A stretch of 64,000 nucleotides of DNA from contig NZ_CP053291.1 in assembly GCF_014926385.1 (NCBI RefSeq), positions 310,001 through 374,000 on the forward strand, written 5' to 3'. Below the pieces are notes generated by a model. That model searched no databases and was not told the origin of the DNA. It worked only from the letters and a program-made list of their open reading frames with translations. Of the stretch, positions 43,712 to 51,310 are shown piece after piece. The position numbers and the translations under genes are program-made. Positions within the stretch are counted from its first letter, which is position 1; each line of letters opens with the position of its first letter. Source of the stretch: Trueperella pecoris. GTDB lineage: Bacteria; Actinomycetota; Actinomycetes; Actinomycetales; Actinomycetaceae.

Positions 43712-45652
43712 ATGACGACAATCGTCCGCAACGATCTGCGCAACGTCGCTATCGTCGCCCACGTCGATCACGGTAAGACCACCCTCGTTGATGCCATGCT
43801 GTGGCAGGGAGGAGTCTTTGACCCGCACGCCACGGTGGAATCCACCGGTGAGCGTGTGATGGATTCTGGCGACATCGAGCGCGAAAAGGGCATCACCATC
43901 CTCGCCAAGAATACGGCGATTTCCTATGTTGGCCCGTCGGCGGCCGAATTCAGTGCCCCCGATGGCTTGACGATCAACGTCATTGACACCCCCGGCCACG
44001 CCGATTTTTCCGGTGAGGTGGAGCGTGGCCTGTCGATGGTCGACGGCGTCGTTCTCCTGGTCGATTCCTCCGAAGGGCCCCTCCCGCAGACCCGCTTCGT
44101 GCTACGCAAGGCGCTCGAGGCTGGCCTGCCGGTGATTCCGGTGGTCAACAAGGTTGATCGTCCCGACGCCCGGATCTCCGAAGTCGTCGAAGAGACGCAG
44201 GAGCTCTTGCTCAACCTGGCATCCGACGTCGAAGGCGAGGGCACGTCCCTCGACCTCGAGGCGATTATCGAGACGCCGGTCGTTTACGCCGCCGCGAAGG
44301 CCGGGCGTGCCTCGCTCAACCAACCCGCCGACGGCGACCTGCCCGACTCGGCGAACCTCGAGCCGCTCTTCCGTGCGATCCTCGAGCACGTGCCGGCGCC
44401 CACCTATGAGTCGGACGCGCCGCTGGTAGCCCAGGTGACCAACCTTGACGCCTCCCCGTTCCTGGGCCGACTGGCGCTAGTGCGCGTCTTCTCGGGAGAG
44501 CTGAAGAAGGGCGCGTGGGTTGGCCTCGCGGACGGCCCGGATTCGCCCATCGAGCGCGTCCACATTACCGAGCTCCTGCGCACCAAGGGCCTCGAGCGTC
44601 AGCCGGCGCTCGTCGCAGGCCCGGGAGACATCGTTGCCATTGCGGGCATCCCGAACATCACCATCGGTGAGACGCTCGTGGACCTTGAAGATCCGCGCCC
44701 GCGCCCGCCGATCCACATTGACGACCCGGCCATCTCCATGACGATCGGTACCAACACCTCCCCGCTCGCGGGCCGCGTCTCGGGGCACAAGCTCACCGCG
44801 CGCCAGATCCGTGACCGCCTCACTCAGGAGCTCGTTGGCAACGTCTCGATCCGCGTCCTTCCCACCGACCGCCCGGACACGTGGGAGGTCCAGGACCGTG
44901 GCGAGCTTGCGCTCGCGGTTTTGGTGGAGACGATGCGCCGCGAGGGCTTCGAGCTGACCGTGGGCAAGCCGCAGGTTGTACGCAAGGTGATCGACGGCGT
45001 CGTGCACGAACCGTGGGAGCGCGCACAGGTGGACGTCCCCGAGGAATACCTGGGCGCCGTCACCCAACTGATGGCCCTGCGCAAGGGGCACCTGGAGACG
45101 ATGGCGAACCGCGGCTCGGGGTGGGTACGCATGGAGTTTATTGTTCCGGCCCGTGGCCTGATTGGCTTCCGCACTAGCTTCCTCACGCTCACGCGCGGCA
45201 CCGGCATCTCCACCTCGATCTCGGACGGTTACAAGCCGTGGGCGGGGGAGATCGTCTCGCGTCAGACCGGCTCGCTGGTCTCGGATCGTCAGGGCCAGGT
45301 GACGGCCTTCTCGCTGCAGCGCCTGGAGGATCGTGGCACGTTCTTTGTCGATCCGGGCGATGAGGTCTACGAGGGCCAGGTCGTGGGCGAGAACCCGCGC
45401 AACGAGGATATGGACGTCAACGTCGTGCGCGCGAAGGAAATGACGAACATGCGTTCCTCCACCGCCGACGTCTTCGAGACGCTTCAGGCCCGCCGCTACC
45501 TCACGCTCGAGGAGTCGATCGAGTTCGCCGGCGACGACGAGTGCATCGAGGTCACCCCTGAGACCGTCCGCATCCGAAAGGTCGAGCTCTCGGCCATGCT
45601 CCGCGGGCGTGAGGCGGGCCGCAAGAAGGCTGCCGCGAAGGCGGGCAAGTAG
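43712..45652 (+). CDS. typA: ribosome-associated GTPase TypA/BipA
   Basis: A 646-residue translational GTPase. The G1 loop is AHVDHGKTTLVDAML (about residues 15 to 29), switch I includes DIEREKGITI, G3 is DTPGHADFSGEVERG and G4 NKVDRPDARISEV. Domain II, the EF-G-like domains III and V and the BipA-specific C-terminal domain (VPARGLIGFRTSFLTLTRGT, NMRSSTADVFETL) follow in order. TypA binds the 70S ribosome and assists assembly and stress or cold adaptation. The Lys/Ala-rich end (REAGRKKAAAKAGK) is common in actinobacteria. It is followed after one base by a small membrane protein gene. Confidence 0.96.
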   Translation: MTTIVRNDLRNVAIVAHVDHGKTTLVDAMLWQGGVFDPHATVESTGERVMDSGDIEREKGITILAKNTAISYVGPSAAEFSAPDGLTINVIDTPGHADFSGEVERGLSMVDGVVLLVDSSEGPLPQTRFVLRKALEAGLPVIPVVNKVDRPDARISEVVEETQELLLNLASDVEGEGTSLDLEAIIETPVVYAAAKAGRASLNQPADGDLPDSANLEPLFRAILEHVPAPTYESDAPLVAQVTNLDASPFLGRLALVRVFSGELKKGAWVGLADGPDSPIERVHITELLRTKGLERQPALVAGPGDIVAIAGIPNITIGETLVDLEDPRPRPPIHIDDPAISMTIGTNTSPLAGRVSGHKLTARQIRDRLTQELVGNVSIRVLPTDRPDTWEVQDRGELALAVLVETMRREGFELTVGKPQVVRKVIDGVVHEPWERAQVDVPEEYLGAVTQLMALRKGHLETMANRGSGWVRMEFIVPARGLIGFRTSFLTLTRGTGISTSISDGYKPWAGEIVSRQTGSLVSDRQGQVTAFSLQRLEDRGTFFVDPGDEVYEGQVVGENPRNEDMDVNVVRAKEMTNMRSSTADVFETLQARRYLTLEESIEFAGDDECIEVTPETVRIRKVELSAMLRGREAGRKKAAAKAGK

Positions 45653-45653
45653 C

Positions 45654-46010
45654 GTGTTTGCTCTCGGCGGTGCGGTTTTTGGGTTCCTCGCGGGAATCAT
45701 GGGGGTCGTGGTCTATCCCGGCCCGCTTGACCTCGCCGCCGTCGGCTTCGCGCTCGCGTTCGCCATCGTCGCATCCGGAGCCTGGTTCGCCTGGGAGTGG
45801 GGGCGGGCGCTCGCGTGGACTTTTTACGCGTTTTCCGTGCTCACGACGACGACTTGGCTGCTCTTCTTTCCGCCCGACGACGATCTGCTCGGCGCCGCCA
45901 GCGCCGGGTGGACGAACGCGTGGATGGTGGCGTGCGCCGTCGCCCTGGTTGTGCCCGTGGGGATTGTCGGACGGAGATCCCGCGCGCACGAAGATCCTTC
46001 GGATTCGTGA
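45654..46010 (+). CDS. small four-helix membrane protein, unknown function
   Basis: A 118-residue hydrophobic protein with about four membrane helices (FALGGAVFGFLAGIMGVVVY, LAAVGFALAFAIVASGAWFA, ALAWTFYAFSVLTTTTWLLF and NAWMVACAVALVVPVGIVG) and a short charged tail. GTG 45654 comes one base after the typA stop and gives the first helix at once. The ATG at 45609 lies within typA in another frame and would add an implausible Arg-rich stretch. It is probably co-transcribed with typA. Similar small membrane proteins follow typA in other actinobacteria, as far as I recall, but I know of no function. Confidence 0.6.
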   Translation: MFALGGAVFGFLAGIMGVVVYPGPLDLAAVGFALAFAIVASGAWFAWEWGRALAWTFYAFSVLTTTTWLLFFPPDDDLLGAASAGWTNAWMVACAVALVVPVGIVGRRSRAHEDPSDS

Positions 46011-46093
46011 TATTGGCGGCCTTCGCAGCGTCCTCGCGCCGTGGTTGCCAAAGGTAGATAAAATCGGGGCGGAACCAATGGCAAGGAGTAGAC

Positions 46094-48109
46094 GTGGCCG
46101 ACAACCCCAATGAGGACGACAATCTGGTAGACGCTTGGCGAAAGCGTCTTGCTGATGGGGGCGATTCGGCCCACGCCGACGAGGCGCAGTCCTCCGAGGA
46201 GGCCGAGGCCGCCTCCGGTTCTGCTGACGAGGCCGAACCCGCGGACGAAACCGCGGTGTGGGACGAGCCCATCGCCGATCAGGTCGCCGATGAGCCTGCG
46301 GCTGATACTGCGGTGTGGGACGAGCCCGCGGCCCCTGCCACGCAACGACTGGCCCCTGTCACGCAAGACACCGTGCTCGCCATGCCGCCTGCCGTGCCAC
46401 CCGTCGAGGTGCCTCAGGCGGAAACCGACGCTGCTCATGACCGCCCGGCCAAGAAAAAGCGTGCGTGGCTGTGGGGAGCCGGAGCGCTTGTGCTCGCCCT
46501 TGGCTACGTGGGCGCGGCCTACGCCTACCAGGACCGTATTCCTGCCAACACCTCCATTTCCGGAATCCAGGTGGGCGGCGTGGATAAGGCCGAGGCGCGT
46601 GAGGTCCTTGCCGCCGGCCTGCATGAGGCGCTGACGACTCCGCGTCAGGTCGTCGTGCTCGGCGACACCCGCCAGGAGACGATCAACCCCGGCAACATCG
46701 CCCTCGAAGTTGATTACGACAAGACGTTTGGCGAGCTGACCGGCTTCTCGCTTGACCCGCGCCGCCTCTGGGCCCACATCTCGGGCGCGGCGAATATCGA
46801 CGCCGTCTTGAAAGCCGACGACCAGGCGTTGGGCACCGAGGTGTCCCGGCTGGCCAAGGAGTTTAAGCAGGACCCGGCCGACGCGACACTGACGATCACT
46901 GAGGGCAAGAGCCAGGTGCAGCCAGCTCGGGAGGGGCACGCGGTCGACGAGGGCGGCGCGCGTAGAGCGATCCTCGACAAGTGGTTCGCGGGCGACGCCC
47001 CGATCCAGCTCCCGGCAGACTCTGTCGAGCCCAGCGTTTCTACCAACGAGATGAACACTTTTGCGTCCTCGCAGGTCGAGCCGTTGCTTTCGGGGCCGAT
47101 TTCGATCACGGTCAAGGACGCGCTCGTCGAGCTCGCGCCCGCCCAGACCGGGGATATGCTCTCCGTCAAGGCCGACGCCGGCAAGCCAATGCTCGTCGTC
47201 GACGAGGCAAAGCTCGAGCAGGCTGTCTCGGAAAAGGCAGGCGAGGTGCTGAGCGTCGCGAAGGACGCCACGATTACGATCGTCAACGGGGCGCCGAAAA
47301 TTACCCCCTCGACCAGCGGCGAAGCGATCGACGTCGTGAAGATGTCCCAGGCTCTCATGGATCTTTCCAAGGGCTCCGATCGCACCATCGTGGCCGACGT
47401 GACCGCCAAGGAGCCGGAATTCACGACGCAGAAGGCGCAGGCGCTCGGGATTAAGGAAGTTGTCTCCGAGATTACGACGCCGTTGACGAACGACCCTGTC
47501 CGCACCACTAATCTGGTGGTCGGCACGCGCAACGTGAACAACACGCTGGTCAAGCCGGGGGAGCGCTTCAACCTCGAGGAAGCGCTGGGCCCGATTGACG
47601 AGCAGCATGGCTTCGTCTCCTCGGGTGTGGTCTCCAACGGCTTTAACTCGACGGCGCTGGGCGGCGGCCTGTCGCAGCTGTCGACGAACACGTTCAATGT
47701 GGGATACCGCGCGGGCATGATTGATGTGGCCCACCAGCCGCATTCGAAGTATTTCTCCCGCTATCCGATGGGCCTGGAGTCCACGCTGTGGAGCGGCCAG
47801 ATTTCGATGATTTGGGAAAACAACACCCCCTATGGCGCCCTAGTGGAGACGTGGGTGGCCGGTGGCCAGGTCCATACGCGGCTGTGGTCGACCCACTATT
47901 GGGACGTCGAAGTCTGGCAGGGCAAGCCGTTCAACTACGTCCAGCCGGAGACGAAGACCAACAAGGCCCATGACTGCGAGCCATCGCCCGCGGGTGGTCC
48001 CGGTTTCTCCGTCCGCGTCGGCCGCGTGGTCAAGCTCAACGGCGAGGTGAAGGAAGACTCGCAGTACACGTGGACCTATCAGCCGGTTCATGCCGTGCGC
48101 TGTGAGTGA
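46094..48109 (+). CDS. VanW-family envelope protein with PG-binding domains
   Basis: A 671-residue membrane-anchored protein. Residues 1 to about 118 are acidic and repetitive (TAVWDEP occurs twice) and cytoplasmic. One helix (AWLWGAGALVLALGYVGAAY) crosses the membrane. Outside are peptidoglycan-binding-4-type repeats (about 150 to 460), then the VanW domain with LVVGTRNVNNTLVKPGERFN, FNLEEALGPIDEQHGFVSSG and LGGGLSQLSTNTFNVGYRAG. VanW proteins appear in glycopeptide-resistance and cell-wall loci, but their reaction is unknown, and this gene alone is no evidence of resistance. Start is GTG 46094 behind CAAGGAG. Similar proteins are common in actinobacteria. Confidence 0.88.
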   Translation: MADNPNEDDNLVDAWRKRLADGGDSAHADEAQSSEEAEAASGSADEAEPADETAVWDEPIADQVADEPAADTAVWDEPAAPATQRLAPVTQDTVLAMPPAVPPVEVPQAETDAAHDRPAKKKRAWLWGAGALVLALGYVGAAYAYQDRIPANTSISGIQVGGVDKAEAREVLAAGLHEALTTPRQVVVLGDTRQETINPGNIALEVDYDKTFGELTGFSLDPRRLWAHISGAANIDAVLKADDQALGTEVSRLAKEFKQDPADATLTITEGKSQVQPAREGHAVDEGGARRAILDKWFAGDAPIQLPADSVEPSVSTNEMNTFASSQVEPLLSGPISITVKDALVELAPAQTGDMLSVKADAGKPMLVVDEAKLEQAVSEKAGEVLSVAKDATITIVNGAPKITPSTSGEAIDVVKMSQALMDLSKGSDRTIVADVTAKEPEFTTQKAQALGIKEVVSEITTPLTNDPVRTTNLVVGTRNVNNTLVKPGERFNLEEALGPIDEQHGFVSSGVVSNGFNSTALGGGLSQLSTNTFNVGYRAGMIDVAHQPHSKYFSRYPMGLESTLWSGQISMIWENNTPYGALVETWVAGGQVHTRLWSTHYWDVEVWQGKPFNYVQPETKTNKAHDCEPSPAGGPGFSVRVGRVVKLNGEVKEDSQYTWTYQPVHAVRCE

Positions 48110-48170
48110 GTAGCCGATTTAGTACTAGGATGATTCCCAGTAAAGCAATTGTGAACGAAAAGAGGATAGC

Positions 48171-48494
48171 GTGACCTACATTATCGCTTTGCCCTGTGTT
48201 GACGTCAAGGATCGCGCCTGCGTGGACGAGTGCCCCGTGGACTGCATCTATGAAGGCGAGCGCATGCTCTACATTCACCCCGATGAGTGCGTCGATTGTG
48301 GCGCGTGCGAGCCGGTGTGCCCGGTGGAGGCGATCTACTACGAGGATGACACTCCGGAGGAATGGTCGGACTACTACAAGGCAAACGCCGAGTTCTTCGA
48401 CGATCTGGGCTCCCCAGGTGGCGCGGCGAAGATGGGCGTGATCAAGAAGGATCACCCGTTCATTGCCGCTTTGCCCGAGGGCATTAACGACTAG
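48171..48494 (+). CDS. fdxA: 7Fe ferredoxin
   Basis: A 107-residue ferredoxin of the actinobacterial FdxA type with one 3Fe-4S and one 4Fe-4S cluster. The N-terminal cysteines are in PCVDVKDRACVDECPVDCIY (Cys9, 17, 21 and 25) and the second set in DECVDCGACEPVCPVEAIYY (Cys40, 43, 46 and 50), in the classic C-x2-C-x2-C-x3-C-P order. The C-terminal 50 residues (WSDYYKANAEFFDDLGSPGG on) are the usual actinobacterial tail. It delivers electrons in the cytosol, partners unknown. GTG 48171 follows AGAGGATA. The dapC gene starts 2 bases after its stop, an arrangement conserved in many actinobacteria. Confidence 0.95.
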   Translation: MTYIIALPCVDVKDRACVDECPVDCIYEGERMLYIHPDECVDCGACEPVCPVEAIYYEDDTPEEWSDYYKANAEFFDDLGSPGGAAKMGVIKKDHPFIAALPEGIND

Positions 48495-48496
48495 CC

Positions 48497-49618
48497 GTGG
48501 GCTTTCATACTGATTCTCTGCCCGATTTCCCGTGGGACACGCTTGTTTCTGCGCGAGGTCGGGCAGCTAAGTATCCGCAGGGTGCCTGCGATTTGACGAT
48601 CGGCACGCCCGTGGACGACACCCCGGAGATGATCCAGTCTGCCCTCGCGCAGGCCGCCAACGCCCATGGGTACCCGACCGTGGTGGGGACCTGCGATCTT
48701 CAGGGCGCGATCCGTGGATGGATGGCTCGCCGGCGCTCCATCACGAGCGACGTGGCCATCCTGCCCACCATTGGGTCGAAGGAAATGGTGGGCCTCCTGC
48801 CCTCCCTCCTGGGCCTGCGGCAAGGCAACGCCGTGGCATTCCCGCACGTCGCATACCCTACCTACGACGTCGGCGCGCGGCTTTCGGGGGCCACCCCCGT
48901 CCTCATCGATACCGACGCCGATCCTGAGACCTGGCCGACGGACGTGGATCTGGTGTGGCTCAATTCGCCGGGCAACCCCAACGGGCACGTGCTTTCGCGC
49001 GAGCAGCTTCGGGCGATTGTGGCGTGGGCGAGGGCCAACGACGTCGTCGTGGCCAGCGACGAGTGCTACGCCGAGCTGTGTTGGCAAGGCCAGGCTCCCT
49101 CTCTGCTTGACGACGCCGTCTGCGACGGTGACGTGCGTGGCCTGCTCATGGTCTACTCCCTGTCCAAGCAGTCCAACCTTGCTGGTTACCGCGCGGCGTG
49201 GCTGGCGGGCGATCCGGCGATCATTCGCCCGGTGATCGAGCTGCGTAAACATCTCGGATTCATGATGCCGGGCCCTGTTCAGCACGCGATGGTGGCCGCG
49301 TTGGCTGACGAGGAACACGTGAGCTCCCAGCGTGAGGTGTATCGACGGCGTCGTGACGTGCTCCTGGGTGCGCTCGCGGAGGCGGGGCTGGTCAACGATC
49401 CTGCGTCCGTGGCGGGACTCTACCTGTGGGTAAGTGCCGGCGGGGCGTCGTCGTGGGATATCGTCAACGCCTGCGCAGAGCTGGGAATTATCGTCGCTCC
49501 GGGAATTTTCTACGGCGAGGCGGGCGAGGGCTACGTCCGCATGTCGCTTACTGCTCCTGACGTCTCAATTTTTGAGGCGGCCAAGCGGCTTCCGCACCTG
49601 CGTGACCTGCTGAAATAA
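48497..49618 (+). CDS. dapC: succinyldiaminopimelate transaminase
   Basis: A 373-residue PLP-dependent class I/II aminotransferase. YSLSKQSNLAGYRAAWLAGD holds the PLP-binding lysine (about residue 220) and the following Arg/Gly segment. LVWLNSPGNPNGHVLSREQL (about 154 to 173) and VASDECYAELCW (about 184 to 195) bear the Asn and Asp that hold the cofactor. Placement next to fdxA is the usual one for DapC, which makes N-succinyl-LL-2,6-diaminopimelate on the way to lysine and peptidoglycan diaminopimelate. GTG 48497 is the start; no strong ribosome site lies between the genes, so translation is coupled to fdxA. Confidence 0.9.
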   Translation: MGFHTDSLPDFPWDTLVSARGRAAKYPQGACDLTIGTPVDDTPEMIQSALAQAANAHGYPTVVGTCDLQGAIRGWMARRRSITSDVAILPTIGSKEMVGLLPSLLGLRQGNAVAFPHVAYPTYDVGARLSGATPVLIDTDADPETWPTDVDLVWLNSPGNPNGHVLSREQLRAIVAWARANDVVVASDECYAELCWQGQAPSLLDDAVCDGDVRGLLMVYSLSKQSNLAGYRAAWLAGDPAIIRPVIELRKHLGFMMPGPVQHAMVAALADEEHVSSQREVYRRRRDVLLGALAEAGLVNDPASVAGLYLWVSAGGASSWDIVNACAELGIIVAPGIFYGEAGEGYVRMSLTAPDVSIFEAAKRLPHLRDLLK

Positions 49619-49633
49619 ATTCTGTAAAATTAT

Positions 49634-49645
49634 CTTGACTTTAAG
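49634..49645. promoter_or_regulatory. CTTGACTTTAAG motif upstream of gltA
   Basis: A one-mismatch version of the CTTGA-N2-TCAAG palindrome in the icd leader, 94 bases before the gltA start. Its TTGACT could also act as a -35 box, though no good -10 stands at 17 bases. Confidence 0.3.
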
Positions 49646-49738
49646 GGATTTATTTTTCGGCGCTTTCAGGTAGTGTGACTTGTGTTGCACGAAAAACCCG
49701 GCAGCGTCGTCGGGGTAGTACATTGCAAAGGAGACCTG

Positions 49739-51070
49739 ATGTCCGCAAATGCGCAATTAACCATTGATGGCAGCACCCTCGAACTCGAGCGTGTCAAGGC
49801 TGTTGAGGGCAACGATGGTTTCAAGATCGCCTCCATGCTCGGCCAGACCGGCACGACAACGCTGGATCCGGGCTTCGTCAACACGGCCTCGTGTGAATCC
49901 GAGATCACCTATATCGACGGCGGCGCGGGTATCCTGCGCTACCGCGGCTACCCGATCGAGCAGCTCGCAGAGAGGTCCTCCTTCCTCGAGGTTGCTTACT
50001 TGCTGATCTATGGCGAGCTTCCCGACGCCGGCTCCCTTGCCGCGTTCACCCGTCGCATCAAGAAGCACACCCTCCTTCACGAGGACTTCCGCAGCTTCTT
50101 CACCTCCTTCCCGTCCTCGGGGCATCCCATGTCGATCCTCCAGTCCGGCATCGCGGGATTGGGGACCTACTACGAAAACACGCTCGATCCGCTCGATCCT
50201 GAGCAGCGCGATCGCGCATCCATCCTCCTGCTGGCCAAGGTTCCGACGATGATCGCGTTCATCTCGAAGCGGGCCACGGGCTTGCCGCTGATCTACCCCG
50301 ATGCCTCGAAGTCCTACACCGAGGACTTCCTGCGGATGACCTTCGGCTTGCCCTACCAGACTCATGACGTCGACCCGACGATCGTCAACGCGCTGGACAA
50401 GCTCTTCATCCTGCATGCGGACCACGAACAGAACTGCTCGACGTCGACCGTGCGCCTGGTCGGCTCCTCCCAGGCGTCGATCTACGCCTCGGTGGCTGCC
50501 GGGGTGGGTGCGTTGTCCGGGCCGTTGCATGGAGGTGCGAACGAGGCCGTCCTGCGCATGCTCGACGACATTCGTGGGGCCGGCATCTCGGTGACCGAGT
50601 TCGTCCAGCAGGTCAAGGACAAGAAGAACGACGTCAAGCTCATGGGCTTCGGGCACCGCGTCTACAAGAGCTACGATCCGCGGGCGAAGATCGTCAAGGG
50701 CCTAGCTGACGACATCCTCGGGCGTCTGAAAGGCGACACGGAGATGTTCGACATGGCCATGGAGCTTGAGCAGACCGCCCTGAGCGACGACTACTTCGTT
50801 GAGCGCAACCTTTACCCGAACGTGGACTTCTACACGGGTCTTTTGTACAAGGCGATGGGCTTCCCGACGAAGATGTTTACCCCGCTCTTCGCGCTCGGCC
50901 GTCTGCCCGGCTGGATCGCTCAGTATCGTGAGCTCGTGCTCGATCCGACCCAGAAGATCGGTCGCCCACGCCAGGTGTATGTGGGCCAGCCCGAACGTGA
51001 ATGGGTGAAGATGTCGGAGCGTACCAAGCAAGAGCGCGCGTTCCACGAGAACACGGATTACGTGGTCTAA
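49739..51070 (+). CDS. gltA: citrate synthase
   Basis: A 443-residue type II citrate synthase that condenses oxaloacetate and acetyl-CoA. Active-site residues appear in FILHADHEQNCSTSTVRLVG (His in A-D-H-E-Q-N, about residue 225), GALSGPLHGGANEAVLRML (His, about 266) and MGFGHRVYKSYDPRAK (His, about 306); the catalytic Asp is in NVDFYTGLLYKAMGFP (about 362). The N-terminal beta domain (LELERVKAVEGNDGFKIASM) is the hexameric type II form. ATG 49739 follows AAAGGAGACCTG; the earlier GTG-type frame at 49682 adds residues unlike the family. A terminator follows at 51081-51106. Confidence 0.96.
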   Translation: MSANAQLTIDGSTLELERVKAVEGNDGFKIASMLGQTGTTTLDPGFVNTASCESEITYIDGGAGILRYRGYPIEQLAERSSFLEVAYLLIYGELPDAGSLAAFTRRIKKHTLLHEDFRSFFTSFPSSGHPMSILQSGIAGLGTYYENTLDPLDPEQRDRASILLLAKVPTMIAFISKRATGLPLIYPDASKSYTEDFLRMTFGLPYQTHDVDPTIVNALDKLFILHADHEQNCSTSTVRLVGSSQASIYASVAAGVGALSGPLHGGANEAVLRMLDDIRGAGISVTEFVQQVKDKKNDVKLMGFGHRVYKSYDPRAKIVKGLADDILGRLKGDTEMFDMAMELEQTALSDDYFVERNLYPNVDFYTGLLYKAMGFPTKMFTPLFALGRLPGWIAQYRELVLDPTQKIGRPRQVYVGQPEREWVKMSERTKQERAFHENTDYVV

Positions 51071-51080
51071 GGTCACAAGG

Positions 51081-51106
51081 GCCCGGGCATTCCGCCCGGG
51101 CTCTTT
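51081..51106 (+). terminator. terminator of gltA
   Basis: GCCCGGGC (51081-51088) and GCCCGGGC (51094-51101), each self-complementary, form a strong hairpin followed by TCTTT, 11 bases after the gltA stop. Confidence 0.8.
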
Positions 51107-51310
51107 GCATGTGCGAAAGGCGCCCCGGTTGGGTAAGTGGGTTATGTAATCAGTATTTCTAACCCCTTGACAAACCCGGAGTCTTCCTGCTTTTCTTGAG
51201 CTAGCTCACCAGTGACGAGGCCACCCCAGACCTCGAACAGCGCGCAGACCCAACGCAGGGCGGCGTGAGAAAACAACGGAGTTTGTGTGGGCAAGAAGCA
51301 AGGAGGCTTT

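Noticed and set aside
46237-46330. Acidic TAVWDEP repeats of the VanW protein as a new domain
   Set aside because: Only two copies in a low-complexity cytoplasmic tail; common in actinobacterial membrane proteins.
45824-47743. 639-codon minus-strand open frame over the VanW gene
   Set aside because: Low-complexity Arg/Gly/Leu composition and no motifs, fully antisense to the VanW-family gene with clear domains.
46094-48109. Vancomycin resistance locus because of VanW
   Set aside because: No vanH, vanA-type ligase, vanX or VanRS-type neighbours; VanW domains are widespread in sensitive actinobacteria.
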